The notes below the pieces were generated by a model that saw only the letters and a program-made list of their open reading frames with translations, ran no database searches and was not told the origin of the DNA. A stretch of 64,000 nucleotides of DNA from JAAEPI01 sp965212145 (GTDB lineage: Bacteria; Bacteroidota; Bacteroidia; Cytophagales; Cyclobacteriaceae): positions 1,116,001 to 1,180,000 of the forward strand of contig CBDBUY010000009.1 of NCBI GenBank assembly GCA_965212145.1. The letters run 5' to 3'. Positions 7,194 to 17,600 of this stretch are shown piece after piece. Numbering within the stretch: the stretch's first letter is position 1; each line of letters begins with the position of its first letter. The translations under genes were made by a program, and so were the position numbers.

Positions 7194-10091
7194 ATGAATA
7201 AGAGCGTTTTTTTATGGGTTATCCTCGTTTTGAGTCAGCTTAAGGTGCTTTCTCAGATTGATTGCTTGGCTCAATTGGACTCCATGATGCGATTTCCTAC
7301 TCGGGGGATTTCAGAAACACAGGTTAAGGCAGATTTAATGCTTTCCAAATTGGATTCCGGAATTTGCGATAAACAGATCGGTTATGCTGAGGCTTATAAT
7401 AATCTTGGGCTGGTCTATTGGCGAATAAAGGATCGACAGAGAGCCATTGAGCTGATTGAAAAAGGGATTTCATTAAAACTCAAGCAAGTAGATTCTTTCT
7501 CAACTGCCATGCTCCCATTCTATGATAATTTGTATGAAGTCCATCGCGATTTCGGGTCTTTCAGCCTGGCAGGCAGTTATCTGGATTTGGCACAAAAGGC
7601 TTACGGCAAAAAACGATCAAGAAATCTACCCTTTCTAAACCATCTCATAAAAAGCGGTATTTATTACAGAGAGATTGGCAGATTAGAAAAGAGCGATATT
7701 TCGTTTAAAAGTGCGTTGGATTTGGCTGAAGAAAAATTCAATTTGAATGATTCTTTAAAAGGAGATATACTAATTGAATACGGAACACTGCATATCCAGA
7801 GAGGTAGCTATGATCAGGCGGAGGTTACGTTAAATCGGGCAGTTTCTATTTTAAGATCAAAACACCCTGTCCTGCACATGAAAGCCGTTGATAGGTTGGC
7901 AAAGCTCCATTTGGAAAGCGGTAATTTTTCTGCATCAGAAAGTGATCTAATTAGCAACATAAGTCAGAAGAAAAGTCTCTATCCTGAGAACAGAAGCTTA
8001 CTCATTGAATCGATCAATAACTTGGGGATTCTTTATTTCAGAATAAACGATTTAGAAAGTGCCCGATCCGAATTCGATAAACTCCAGGAAACCGGGCAGT
8101 CCGAACCCTTGGTAAAACCTTTTGCGGAAAATAATCTGGGAATCGTTGAATTACGGAATAGCAACTGGGAGAAAGCTGTGATTCACTTCAATAAATCCAA
8201 GGCTATTTTAGAAAACAATTTTGGTTCCCATCATCCTGAATATGCCAACGTCTTAAACAATCTTGCCTCTGCTTATGTGAAACTCGGCAGAATCGAGGAA
8301 GCCATGGATCTGTATATACGAGTGTTGGACTTGGACAAGAACACACTTGGCACTGACCACCCTAAATATGCCACCACACTCGGCAATTTAGGACAGGTGT
8401 ATGCGCAGCTCGGTTATTTCCAACAATCGCGCAAATTGCTCACACAGGGTCTCGCAATAAAAAGAAGAAAATTCGGAAGCCGTCATCATGAGGTAGCCAA
8501 TGGACTCGATAACCTAGGACTCATCAATCTTGTTTTAGGTGATACAATTCGGGCGCTGCACCAGTTCGATAGTGCACTTTCCATCAATATCGAACATATC
8601 CAAAGTATTTTTCCTGTTCTATCGGACAACCAACGCTCATTGCTTTTTGATCGAATCCGGTTCAACCAGCAGCGATTCAGTTCGATCGCTTTATCAGAAA
8701 AATTCATTGATACAGAATGGGCCTACAAGGCACTCAATTATTTCATCAATACCAAAAGCATTCTCTTTTACTCATCAGATAAGATGCGACGACTGATTCT
8801 TCAAGCCGGTAATCAGGAAATGATTGATCTGTACGGGTGGTGGCGAAAGAGAAGTGTAGACCTGGCCAACGCCTATCTGCTCAGTCAGGAGGAACGTTCC
8901 GTCCAAAACATCGTCCTGGAAGATTTGATAAACGAGTGTCATGATTTAGAGAAGACCTTATTAAAATCAATCAATGCCGAATCACTAGATCAGGAAGTTG
9001 AATTCATTGACTGGCGATCCATCTCTGAAGCACTGGATGAGTCAACCGCTCTGCTAGAACTTATCGAGTACAAAGAGTATCAACTCCGATTAGATTCCGC
9101 GCAATTTGATCAGGGATTTAATGATAAATCTCATTACGTAGCATTCGTTATTAAAAAAGACGGAGTACTTGAAAAAGTAACCTGGTCACAAGAGATTGAT
9201 TTTGATAAGAGATTCCAATATTACTCGAATGCATTGCGGTATGGGCTTACGGATAAGATGTCTTATAAGGAATTGTGGGCTCCCATACATTCGCACTTAC
9301 AAGGGATTGAAAGGGTTTTATATGCTCCCGATGGTGATTGGTTCGAAATAAATCCTGCAGTGTTCTATGACTTTGACTTTGACCAATTTGTAGGTGATAA
9401 TTACGACATCCTCAATATCACAAGTGGTAAAGACTTGTTGAATAAATCAAGGAAGACCATTACCAAAACGGCGCAGATCATGGGTAATCCGATTTTCACC
9501 TCGTTCGAAGATGAAGAACTAAAACCCCTTATTGGAGCTGAATTAGAAGCCAGACAAGTTGAAAAGGCCTTTGCTCAATACGATTGGACAACACACGTGT
9601 ATTTCAAAGAAGAGGCAACTGAAGAGAGAGTGAAGGCTTTTGGAAATCCGGGAGTTCTCCACCTTGCCACTCACGGCTACTTTAAGGAAAACTCGGGCGA
9701 TGGTAACCCCCTTCTGTCTTCTGGAGTCTTTCTAACTCCTGGTATGGGTCAGGATGGAAGGCTCACGGCCTTTGAAGTTAAGAATTTACCATTTGACCAA
9801 ACCAATTTGGTCGTGCTCTCCGCTTGTGAAACAGGACTGGGTAAAATTCACAATGGTGAAGGGGTATTTGGTTTACAAAGATCATTTCTGGTAGCGGGAG
9901 CAGATTACGTGATCTTTTCGCTGACGAAAGTCAACGACCGGGCAACCAGTAATTTCATGAACCTATTTTATCAGTTTTTCACCGCTACAAACGACATTGA
10001 GGAGTCTTTTTTCTCAGCTAGGGAACAATTCAGGAAGGTATTTCCAAACCCCCTTCTTTGGGGTTCATTCGTATTAGTAGCTAAGCACTAA
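7194..10091 (+). CDS. TPR-CHAT domain protein (caspase-like protease fold)
   Basis: A 965-residue protein with an N-terminal signal-like segment (MNKSVFLWVILVLSQL), a long TPR region (about residues 60-460, with repeated motifs such as YANVLNNLASAYVKLGRIEEAM and the following unit), a helical linker, and a C-terminal CHAT domain (about 690-965). The CHAT His-Cys dyad is intact: H827 in HLATHG and C878 in LSACETG. CHAT domains belong to the caspase/separase protease clan; many act in TPR-linked signalling or defence. The signal-like N-terminus suggests export to the periplasm, which would be unusual for a defence protease. The gene is convergent with the OmpA gene and shares 4 bases with it (CTAA at 10088-10091). 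A possible promoter lies at 7156-7184. Confidence 0.9.
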   Translation: MNKSVFLWVILVLSQLKVLSQIDCLAQLDSMMRFPTRGISETQVKADLMLSKLDSGICDKQIGYAEAYNNLGLVYWRIKDRQRAIELIEKGISLKLKQVDSFSTAMLPFYDNLYEVHRDFGSFSLAGSYLDLAQKAYGKKRSRNLPFLNHLIKSGIYYREIGRLEKSDISFKSALDLAEEKFNLNDSLKGDILIEYGTLHIQRGSYDQAEVTLNRAVSILRSKHPVLHMKAVDRLAKLHLESGNFSASESDLISNISQKKSLYPENRSLLIESINNLGILYFRINDLESARSEFDKLQETGQSEPLVKPFAENNLGIVELRNSNWEKAVIHFNKSKAILENNFGSHHPEYANVLNNLASAYVKLGRIEEAMDLYIRVLDLDKNTLGTDHPKYATTLGNLGQVYAQLGYFQQSRKLLTQGLAIKRRKFGSRHHEVANGLDNLGLINLVLGDTIRALHQFDSALSINIEHIQSIFPVLSDNQRSLLFDRIRFNQQRFSSIALSEKFIDTEWAYKALNYFINTKSILFYSSDKMRRLILQAGNQEMIDLYGWWRKRSVDLANAYLLSQEERSVQNIVLEDLINECHDLEKTLLKSINAESLDQEVEFIDWRSISEALDESTALLELIEYKEYQLRLDSAQFDQGFNDKSHYVAFVIKKDGVLEKVTWSQEIDFDKRFQYYSNALRYGLTDKMSYKELWAPIHSHLQGIERVLYAPDGDWFEINPAVFYDFDFDQFVGDNYDILNITSGKDLLNKSRKTITKTAQIMGNPIFTSFEDEELKPLIGAELEARQVEKAFAQYDWTTHVYFKEEATEERVKAFGNPGVLHLATHGYFKENSGDGNPLLSSGVFLTPGMGQDGRLTAFEVKNLPFDQTNLVVLSACETGLGKIHNGEGVFGLQRSFLVAGADYVIFSLTKVNDRATSNFMNLFYQFFTATNDIEESFFSAREQFRKVFPNPLLWGSFVLVAKH

Positions 10092-12406
10092 TATTTGTAG
10101 ATGACCAATTCATCCCCAACCTTCACCTCACCGGTCAGGTGATTTGTTTCCATGATCGATTCTTCGACTACTCCAAATTTCTTTGCGATAATATCCAGCG
10201 TTTCACCCCGCTGCACAACATATGGAATCAATTCCCTTCCAACATCTTCTTCAGGAATGAGGATGGAATAATTGGGCACAAAATGCTTCGGATCAAAAAC
10301 CCGTAGTACATGCCCCTCTTGTAAATCAACCGTTTCAGGCGGCAGACCATTCCAGTCTAATAATTTTAGCTTTTCAATTCCCAGACTTTTTGAGACGTAT
10401 TCGATCCCAACTTGCTTGCGCAATAAAAAGACTTCTGGAAGTCTATAGGTTACTGGATTTCGAGTGTAGATGACAATCTCAGCACGTCTGTTGAATAACC
10501 TGGAGTACCATGAGTCTTCCATGCTCAGCAAGCTTTTTTCACCATTTGGAAAGACCCTCAGTTGATGATACGAAAGCCCCTGGGAGTTCAGGAATTCGAT
10601 GATTGAAAGGCCCCTGTTTTCGCTGAGCTTATAGTTAATATTGTAATCCCCTATCTGATCTGTATGCGTATGGATATCAATCATTACGATATTATCTGTC
10701 CTGAAATTTCTTACCAAATCCCGCAAAGTCTCTTCAGACTCCTCGCGCAAGTCTGAGGATGAAAAATCAAAATATATTTTCTCAAAGCCGTAGCGGTACC
10801 CGGTGAAATTCATTTTGGCCCACTCATGCGCTATCTTTTTCTTGTTAGCTGTAACTAGAATGTTTTCTAAGCTATCAGGTAGCATTCTAACCTCGAAATC
10901 TTGTCTGCTGGTGGCATACGTGAGCATTTCCAGCGAGTCACTGAGATGAACCCTGATGACTTCATCTCCATTTGCAGGACCAAACAATTTTCGACTATCG
11001 AGCATCGCCACAGCATTGTTGCTGTTCATGGAGGTTTCGATAGGCTGAAAAAAATGGTAATCCGCGTATTCTTCAATTCTGAATGCATGCAAGTCAAAGG
11101 ACAAGCTGTTTAGTAGCACGAGATCCATGAGGGCCTCAGCACTCATCAAGCTTTCCAAAAGCCCACTTTCGTCATCAAAATCAAATGTCCAAATATCCAT
11201 GCCCCCGTCATCACGGTTGGTCGAAATATACCCCCTGTAATCATGAAGTGAGAAGTACAAATCGTCCAGTGTAGAATTAAATGGTGGGCCGGCATTGTAA
11301 ATTTCAGGCGCATAAAATGACGAACCCTTAGCCAGATAAATATCGAATCCGCCATAACCAGCATGTCCATTTGATGAAAACACCAAAGCGTTAAATTCTG
11401 AGGAGTAATAGGGACTCAGTTCGTCGGCAGGAGTGTTTATGGTAGGACCCATATTAATTGCCGGAGACCACCGACCTCCAAAGTCCATACTCATCCAAAT
11501 ATCCATTCCTCCCTGGCCCCCTGGTCTATTGGAAACGAAAAACAACGTATCAGCCGTTTTGCTTAAGAAAGGATGCTTAGAAATTGTCTCTGATTGATTG
11601 ATTCTTTCACCTAAAGTCCGCCCAGGGGTCCACTCGTCGTTTTCAAGTTTAGACACCTTAATGACACACCCGATATCAGGATGACAATCGGTGTAATAAA
11701 AAGACAAGCCGTCATTAGAGAAACATCCAGCCGTATTTGCAAATTCTGTGTTCAGTTTCTTGAAATCATTGCTTTTTCGCCAACTATTCCCTTCTTTCCC
11801 AAAAGCAACGATGTTCGGCAGAAGTCCTCCATACTTCGAGTCATAATATTGTCTGTTAGCAGAATTTCGCCCAGAACTAAAAACGAGTTTTCCATTGTTT
11901 TCAATAGCGCCAAAATCGTGACCATCCGAATTTAAAGAGGCTCCTAATGGTTGCAGATTCATGCGGTTTTTGGTCTTCAACTGCCTTAGTCCAAGTCGAC
12001 ACCCCTCTCTTTGAAGCGAGGCAAGTTGATTGAGTGAATCCACTGCTTGAGTTCTTTCGATGACCATGGTGAACATCGAATCTGCTTTGTAGTATTCAGC
12101 GGTTAGTTTGAGTAAGTAACCGAACTCATAAAACACCAAGTTGTCTGCCGAGGGATCTGTGACTAATGGTTCTAATACCGCAACGGCTTTTTCGTATTGC
12201 AAGCTCCTAAGGTAACAATCGGCTAAACGGCTTTTATACTGCGCCTCATTGGGTTTTAATTCCGATATTCTCTGATAATATTCCGATGCATCCAGGAAAT
12301 TTTTCTTCTGGTACAAGTCATCTGCGATTGCACGTAATTGGCTGAATGATTGGCCGATCACGGACATGACAATTAGCAATAAGAGGGCCGTGATTGAAGT
12401 CCTCAA
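10088..12406 (-). CDS. OmpA-family protein with TPR, PD40 propeller and C-terminal LysM
   Basis: A 772-residue exported protein (signal peptide MRTSITALLLLIVMSVIGQ). Order of parts: TPR helices (about 20-130), a beta-propeller of PD40/WD40-like strands (about 160-430, with motifs such as SKTADTLFFVSNRPGGQGG), an OmpA peptidoglycan-binding domain (about 540-650, FDFSSSDLREES, then IDIHTHTDQIGDYNINYKLS), and a LysM module at residues 729-772. The OmpA and LysM domains both bind peptidoglycan, so this looks like a doubly anchored periplasmic protein. TPR-PD40-OmpA proteins accompany PorP/SprF genes in many Bacteroidota; the LysM end is an extra. It overlaps the porP/sprF-type gene by 4 bases and closes the four-gene unit. 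Confidence 0.9.
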   Translation of the reverse strand: MRTSITALLLLIVMSVIGQSFSQLRAIADDLYQKKNFLDASEYYQRISELKPNEAQYKSRLADCYLRSLQYEKAVAVLEPLVTDPSADNLVFYEFGYLLKLTAEYYKADSMFTMVIERTQAVDSLNQLASLQREGCRLGLRQLKTKNRMNLQPLGASLNSDGHDFGAIENNGKLVFSSGRNSANRQYYDSKYGGLLPNIVAFGKEGNSWRKSNDFKKLNTEFANTAGCFSNDGLSFYYTDCHPDIGCVIKVSKLENDEWTPGRTLGERINQSETISKHPFLSKTADTLFFVSNRPGGQGGMDIWMSMDFGGRWSPAINMGPTINTPADELSPYYSSEFNALVFSSNGHAGYGGFDIYLAKGSSFYAPEIYNAGPPFNSTLDDLYFSLHDYRGYISTNRDDGGMDIWTFDFDDESGLLESLMSAEALMDLVLLNSLSFDLHAFRIEEYADYHFFQPIETSMNSNNAVAMLDSRKLFGPANGDEVIRVHLSDSLEMLTYATSRQDFEVRMLPDSLENILVTANKKKIAHEWAKMNFTGYRYGFEKIYFDFSSSDLREESEETLRDLVRNFRTDNIVMIDIHTHTDQIGDYNINYKLSENRGLSIIEFLNSQGLSYHQLRVFPNGEKSLLSMEDSWYSRLFNRRAEIVIYTRNPVTYRLPEVFLLRKQVGIEYVSKSLGIEKLKLLDWNGLPPETVDLQEGHVLRVFDPKHFVPNYSILIPEEDVGRELIPYVVQRGETLDIIAKKFGVVEESIMETNHLTGEVKVGDELVIYKY

Positions 12407-13434
12407 AACATCGGGTTATTAACTGACTTTGAAATGATCCCTTTTCTCAAGGTGTATTTGAGAGAGATTTCAAAGGCCGACCTTACTCCCTGGTCGACCA
12501 AGGCATTATTCGGATTAAAAGCAGCGGCGTTTAGGTCGATGCTGAAGCCAAATCGGTAATTTCTAAAATCAATACCTCCTAAAAAAATGAAAGAATCTCG
12601 GACCCTGTACCATGTTCCCAATTGCAATAAAACAGCATAATCTGGCCCCACGTATCGCGAGAAATACATGCCTGCATTCACTTGATTCGTAGAACTTGAA
12701 AAAAGAAACAAAGCTGAAGGATGGATAAAATATTGTGGAGATAATCGCAACCTTGAGGTTAAGACTGACTTGTAAGTAATGGGCCTCTTGCCATTGTTAA
12801 TAAATCCTTCCTGGGGCCGATTTAATGAATGAGCCGAAAACCCAACTGTCAAGGACTTTCTACTCAACATGGCCAGCTTGTGGTCAGTAAATGTGTATGC
12901 TACACCAAAATTAAATATAGGATTTGTGGTACTTTCTAGCCTAATTTCCTCGCCAGATAAACTATTATCAAATCCGATGTACGGGTTATACTGCGATCCG
13001 AATTGCAATTCAGATAAGTTCACTTGATGGCGCATGATACCGGCTTGTAATCCAAAAATAATCCGACGCTTTCCCTCCACGTCAAGCTGAAGAACATAGC
13101 CGCCTGTGCCCAAAACATGCAAGCTTTCATAGATTCCTCCGAATCCTCTACGCTGATTTATCATAGATAATCCAAACCCTGCAGCTTGCGATGAAATGGA
13201 TGTGAGATTCTGTATTGGATAGCCGACCGTGAAACTACTTATCGTCCGAACAGAACCGTTGGCGACCTGGCCAGTCGATGAATAATTGACATTGACGTAA
13301 GGTTCTGGTTCTAATCCTATGAATGCTGGATTGAGATATACAGATGAGCTGAAGAATTGAGAGAATTCCACTTCTTGTGCGTGAAGACACTGAGCTGAAA
13401 CAAAAAAACCAATGATTCTGATCCACGACTTCAT
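12403..13434 (-). CDS. PorP/SprF family type IX secretion system membrane protein
   Basis: A 343-residue protein with a signal peptide (MKSWIRIIGFFVSAQCLHAQ). The mature start, EVEFSQFFSSSVYLNPAFIG, is the typical opening of PorP/SprF proteins, followed by a beta-barrel-like chain with many aromatic and glycine residues. SprF in Flavobacterium johnsoniae is needed to export SprB, a gliding adhesin with a type B sorting domain, and PorP/SprF paralogues usually sit next to the cargo they serve. Here the neighbours are a CHU_C protein immediately upstream and OmpA immediately downstream, with 4-base overlaps on both sides, so the three are probably translationally coupled. It most likely serves this unit and is not the housekeeping PorP. 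Confidence 0.92.
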   Translation of the reverse strand: MKSWIRIIGFFVSAQCLHAQEVEFSQFFSSSVYLNPAFIGLEPEPYVNVNYSSTGQVANGSVRTISSFTVGYPIQNLTSISSQAAGFGLSMINQRRGFGGIYESLHVLGTGGYVLQLDVEGKRRIIFGLQAGIMRHQVNLSELQFGSQYNPYIGFDNSLSGEEIRLESTTNPIFNFGVAYTFTDHKLAMLSRKSLTVGFSAHSLNRPQEGFINNGKRPITYKSVLTSRLRLSPQYFIHPSALFLFSSSTNQVNAGMYFSRYVGPDYAVLLQLGTWYRVRDSFIFLGGIDFRNYRFGFSIDLNAAAFNPNNALVDQGVRSAFEISLKYTLRKGIISKSVNNPMF

Positions 13435-14624
13435 CTCATCAATAGAACTGTGCCTTTCTTACTGAAGTTACCTTCTTCAGTTTCCAGAATTATTTCAAAA
13501 TAATATGCCCCCTGAGGTGCTGGCGTACCACCTTTCGTTAGCCCATTCCAGCCTATTACATTCAAATCGGGATTTTGCACCTGTTCATTGAAAACTTCTT
13601 GATTCTGAATATTCCATATGGTGAGTCGATGAGACAGTAACTCCACTCCTATCAGGAACTCTCGGAATACACGATTTGATTCCATCGATCCATCCGGACT
13701 GAAAACAGTGGGTACATAGAACTTGAGACCGTCTGTACCAGGCCCCACTCCAATCGAAAAATGTGCAATGGAATCCAGTAGGTTGATCGTTCGTAAGGTT
13801 GTGATATTTCCAGCGCTTTCGATGGGCGCGGGTAATTGACTATTTCCAAGGTTTTGATAGTCACCCGAATTTCTCCTAATACCAATGACCGGGGTATAAA
13901 TTTCCGCTCTGATCTCATTTCTGATTTCAAAATTCATCAAGTCAACTCCGGTATATTCTATGGATAAAGTGCTGGTCATAGGCTCACCAGAATGATGATC
14001 CAGAATCCATTCAAATTCATCAGCTAATCCAATCAATGAATCCCCTGGAATTAAAGTAGTCGGATCGGGAACGCCTACTTGTGCTGACATCAGTGATAAA
14101 GATGGAGTATGAATAGTGAGTGGAAGGTATTCATTATCTCTTCCAATGGGGAAAATATATGGTGAACCCAGACTCGGGTTAGTCCGAATAGATCCATCGA
14201 TGAAAGAGTCCTCAGAACCTCCAATAATGTTCCCAGAGATTAAATGAAAATCCGTCGCTCTGGTAAAGACAATACCATTGGTTAAAGACAACTGGTTTTG
14301 AACTTTCAAAGAATCAACGGTCACGATTAGTTGTCCTTCTTTATCTATTGTCAGGTCACTAGCCGATACAACCGAACCAGCCAATACCTGATCCCAGTTT
14401 CCATTTACAAGTAGATGACCAATTTCATTGTTTAGCACAAAATCAATGTGCCCTCCGAGAATAAGCTCTCCGTCATTATCGAGTTGTCCATTGAATACGG
14501 TCTCATTTGAGGTTGTTAACCGACTATTTTCTCCAATATGAAGAGTATTTCCATTTTCTGTGAACAAGATTTGAGCATTCAAGATCAAAGGAAGCAGACA
14601 CAAGGCGAGACACGTGCTTTTCAT
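13431..14624 (-). CDS. surface protein with gliding-motility-type (CHU_C) C-terminal domain
   Basis: I take the start at 14624 (MKSTCLALCLLPLILNAQ, a signal peptide); an ATG 54 bases upstream would run into the previous gene and hide the signal. The 397-residue product has an N-terminal beta-rich part with repeated short strands (patterns such as LTIDKEGQL and LSLTNGI, like left-handed or adhesin-type beta-helices) and a C-terminal CHU_C domain over the last 90 or so residues: YVPTVFSPDG, RLTIWNIQNQEVF, GWNG, then PAPQGAYYFEI. This domain is the type B sorting signal that T9SS uses with a PorP/SprF partner. The S74 fibre gene stops one base before this start. Confidence 0.88.
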   Translation of the reverse strand: MKSTCLALCLLPLILNAQILFTENGNTLHIGENSRLTTSNETVFNGQLDNDGELILGGHIDFVLNNEIGHLLVNGNWDQVLAGSVVSASDLTIDKEGQLIVTVDSLKVQNQLSLTNGIVFTRATDFHLISGNIIGGSEDSFIDGSIRTNPSLGSPYIFPIGRDNEYLPLTIHTPSLSLMSAQVGVPDPTTLIPGDSLIGLADEFEWILDHHSGEPMTSTLSIEYTGVDLMNFEIRNEIRAEIYTPVIGIRRNSGDYQNLGNSQLPAPIESAGNITTLRTINLLDSIAHFSIGVGPGTDGLKFYVPTVFSPDGSMESNRVFREFLIGVELLSHRLTIWNIQNQEVFNEQVQNPDLNVIGWNGLTKGGTPAPQGAYYFEIILETEEGNFSKKGTVLLMR

Positions 14625-14625
14625 A

Positions 14626-17600
14626 TCATTGATCTTGATTTTGAAACAAGATTCTGACTTGATTTTCCATTGCTTCAAGTCGCTTTTCGATACTCGTGAG
14701 CTGTTCTTCTTTTAACTCGTTTTCCTTTTGCAATTCAGAAATCAGGGAAGACTGCTCTTTCATCGCCTCGATAAGAATGGCGGTAAAGCCTCTATAATTT
14801 ACGCCCCAAAATCCATCTGTTCTCATTTTGACCAAATCGGGAAAAATCTGCTGAACTTCTTGCGCGATCAATCCATAATCTAGATTAGATCTTGACGTAT
14901 CTGATTTATAGTAGTATGTATAAGCACTTAATTGAGTTAACCTGCTCATGACATCATCAATTGATTGGATTTCAGTTTTGACTCGTTTGTCTGACAGAAT
15001 AACAATATTGGAAGTTGTGCCGATAACCCTTCCTTTATTGTCCAGGGTGATTGATTCTAAATTATTATTGGTGCCTACATTACCATAAGTCCCAGCTCCC
15101 GGGCCCGTGTCAGGCATTTCCAATTGTCCACCAGTAAAAGCTAGTCCTGGAGTTGCAGTTAGATCAACATCCACTTGAAAATCTTGACTGACCTGGGTAA
15201 TTGCGATTCCATCTCCTGCTGAAACAGTTTGATTCTCATTAGTCGGATCTGCATCCGCGTCATTTACATTCAAGCTCAGCGTAGAACCAGAGGCGATGGA
15301 GATATTACCTGCCGTGTTGTCCGTGCTGATATCCTGGATTTCATTGGTGGCACTTGCATCAGCATCATCCACTTCGTCGTTGAATGAGCCACCTCCATCT
15401 GATAGGGTTACTGTGGAACCTACTTTGGCAATGGTTTGAAGTTCGTTCGTAGTGCTTGCATCCGCATCGTCTACATCGTCGGTGAATGAGCCACCTCCAT
15501 CTGAGAGAGTAACTGTTGAACCAACTTTGGCGATGGTTTGAAGTTCGTTCGTTGCATTCGCGTCAGCATCGTCGACATTCAAGCTCAGTGTGGAACCAGA
15601 GGCAATCGAGATATTACCGGCCGTGTTGTCTGTGCTGATATCCTGGATTTCATTGGTGGCACTGGCGTCTGCATCATCCACCTCATCGGTGAACGAACCA
15701 CCTCCATCCGAGAGAGTAACTGTGGAGCCCACTTTAGCAATGGTTTGAAGTTCGTTAGTCGCACTTGCGTCTGCATCGTCAACTTCATCGGTGAACGAAC
15801 CGCCTCCATCTGATAGCGTTACAGTCGATCCCACTTTAGCAATGGTTTGAAGTTCGTTCGTCGCACTCGCGTCTGCATCGTCGACATTCAAGCTCAGCGT
15901 AGAACCAGAAGCGATGGAGATATTACCTGCGGTATTGTCAGTGCTAATATCCTGAATTTCATTTGTGGCACTGGCGTCTGCATCATCCACCTCGTCGGTG
16001 AATGAGCCACCTCCGTCAGAGAGAGTAACTGTGGAACCAACCTTAGCGATGGTTTGGAGTTCGTTCGTCGCACTTGCGTCTGCATCGTCAACTTCATCAG
16101 TAAATGAGCCACCGCCATCTGATAGGGTTACCGTGGATCCCACTTTGGCGATGGTTTGAAGTTCGTTCGTCGCACTCGCGTCTGCATCGTCGACATTCAA
16201 GCTCAGTGTAGAACCGGAGGCGATTGAGATATTACCGGCCGTGTTGTCCGTGCTGATATCCTGGATTTCATTGGTGGCATTGGCGTCCGCATCGTCTACT
16301 TCATCGGTGAATGAGCCACCTCCGTCTGAGAGAGTAACTGTGGAACCTACTTTGGTAATGGTTTGAAGTTCGTTCGTGGTGCTTGCATCCGCATCGTCTA
16401 CTTCGTCGGTGAATGAACCACCTCCATCTGATAGGGTTACTGTTGATCCCACTTTGGCGATGGTTTGAAGTTCGTTCGTCGCACTCGCGTCTGCATCGTC
16501 GACATTCAAGCTCAGTGTAGAACCGGAAGCAATCGAAATATTACCTGCGGTGTTGTCTGTGCTGATATCCTGGATTTCATTGGTAGCACTGGCGTCCGCA
16601 TCATCAACTTCGTCGGTGAATGAGCCACCTCCATCTGAGAGAGTAACTGTGGAACCAACCTTAGCGATGGTTTGGAGTTCGTTCGTGGTGCTTGCGTCTG
16701 CATCGTCGACATTCAAGCTCAGCGTAGAACCAGAAGCGATGGAGATATTACCTGCGGTGTTGTCTGTGCTGATATCCTGGATTTCATTGGTGGCACTTGC
16801 GTCAGCATCATCCACTTCGTCGTTGAATGAGCCACCTCCATCTGATAGCGTTACCGTGGATCCCACTTTAGCAATGGTCTGAAGTTCATTGGTAGCACTT
16901 GCGTCCGCATCGTCTACATCATCGGTGAATGAGCCACCTCCGTCTGAGAGAGTAACTGTGGAACCTACTTTGGTAATGGTTTGAAGTTCGTTCGTCACAC
17001 TTGCATCTGCATCGTCGACATTCAAGCTCAGTGTAGAACCGGAGGCGATTGAAATGTTCCCCGCTGTATTATCGGTACTGATATCCTGGATTTCATTTGT
17101 GGCACTGGCGTCTGCATCATCCACCTCGTCGGTGAATGATCCACCTCCATCTGATAGCGTTACCGTGGATCCTACTTTGGCAATGGTTTGAAGTTCGTTC
17201 GTGGTGCTTGCATCCGCATCATCAACTTCGTCGGTGAACGAACCACCTCCATCCGAGAGAGTAACTGTGGAGCCCACTTTAGCAATGGTTTGAAGTTCGT
17301 TCGTGGTGCTTGCATCCGCATCGTCTACGTCATCGGTGAAGGAGCCACCTCCATTCGAGAGGGTTACTGTTGATCCAACTTTGGCGATGGTTTGAATTTC
17401 ATTTGTGGCACTCGCGTCCGCATCGTCTACTTCGTCGGTGAATGAGCCGCCTCCATCTGAGAGAGTAACTGTAGAACCAACCTTAGCAATGGTTTGAAGT
17501 TCGTTCGTAGCACTCGCGTCTGCATCGTCCACATTCAAGCTCAGCGTAGAACCGGAAGCGATGGAGATATTTCCAGCAGTGTTGTCTGTGCTGATATCCT

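Noticed and set aside
7194..10091. CHAT protein as a CRISPR type III-E (Craspase) component
   Set aside because: No gRAMP/Cas7-11 or CRISPR array is in the window and the N-terminus looks exported.
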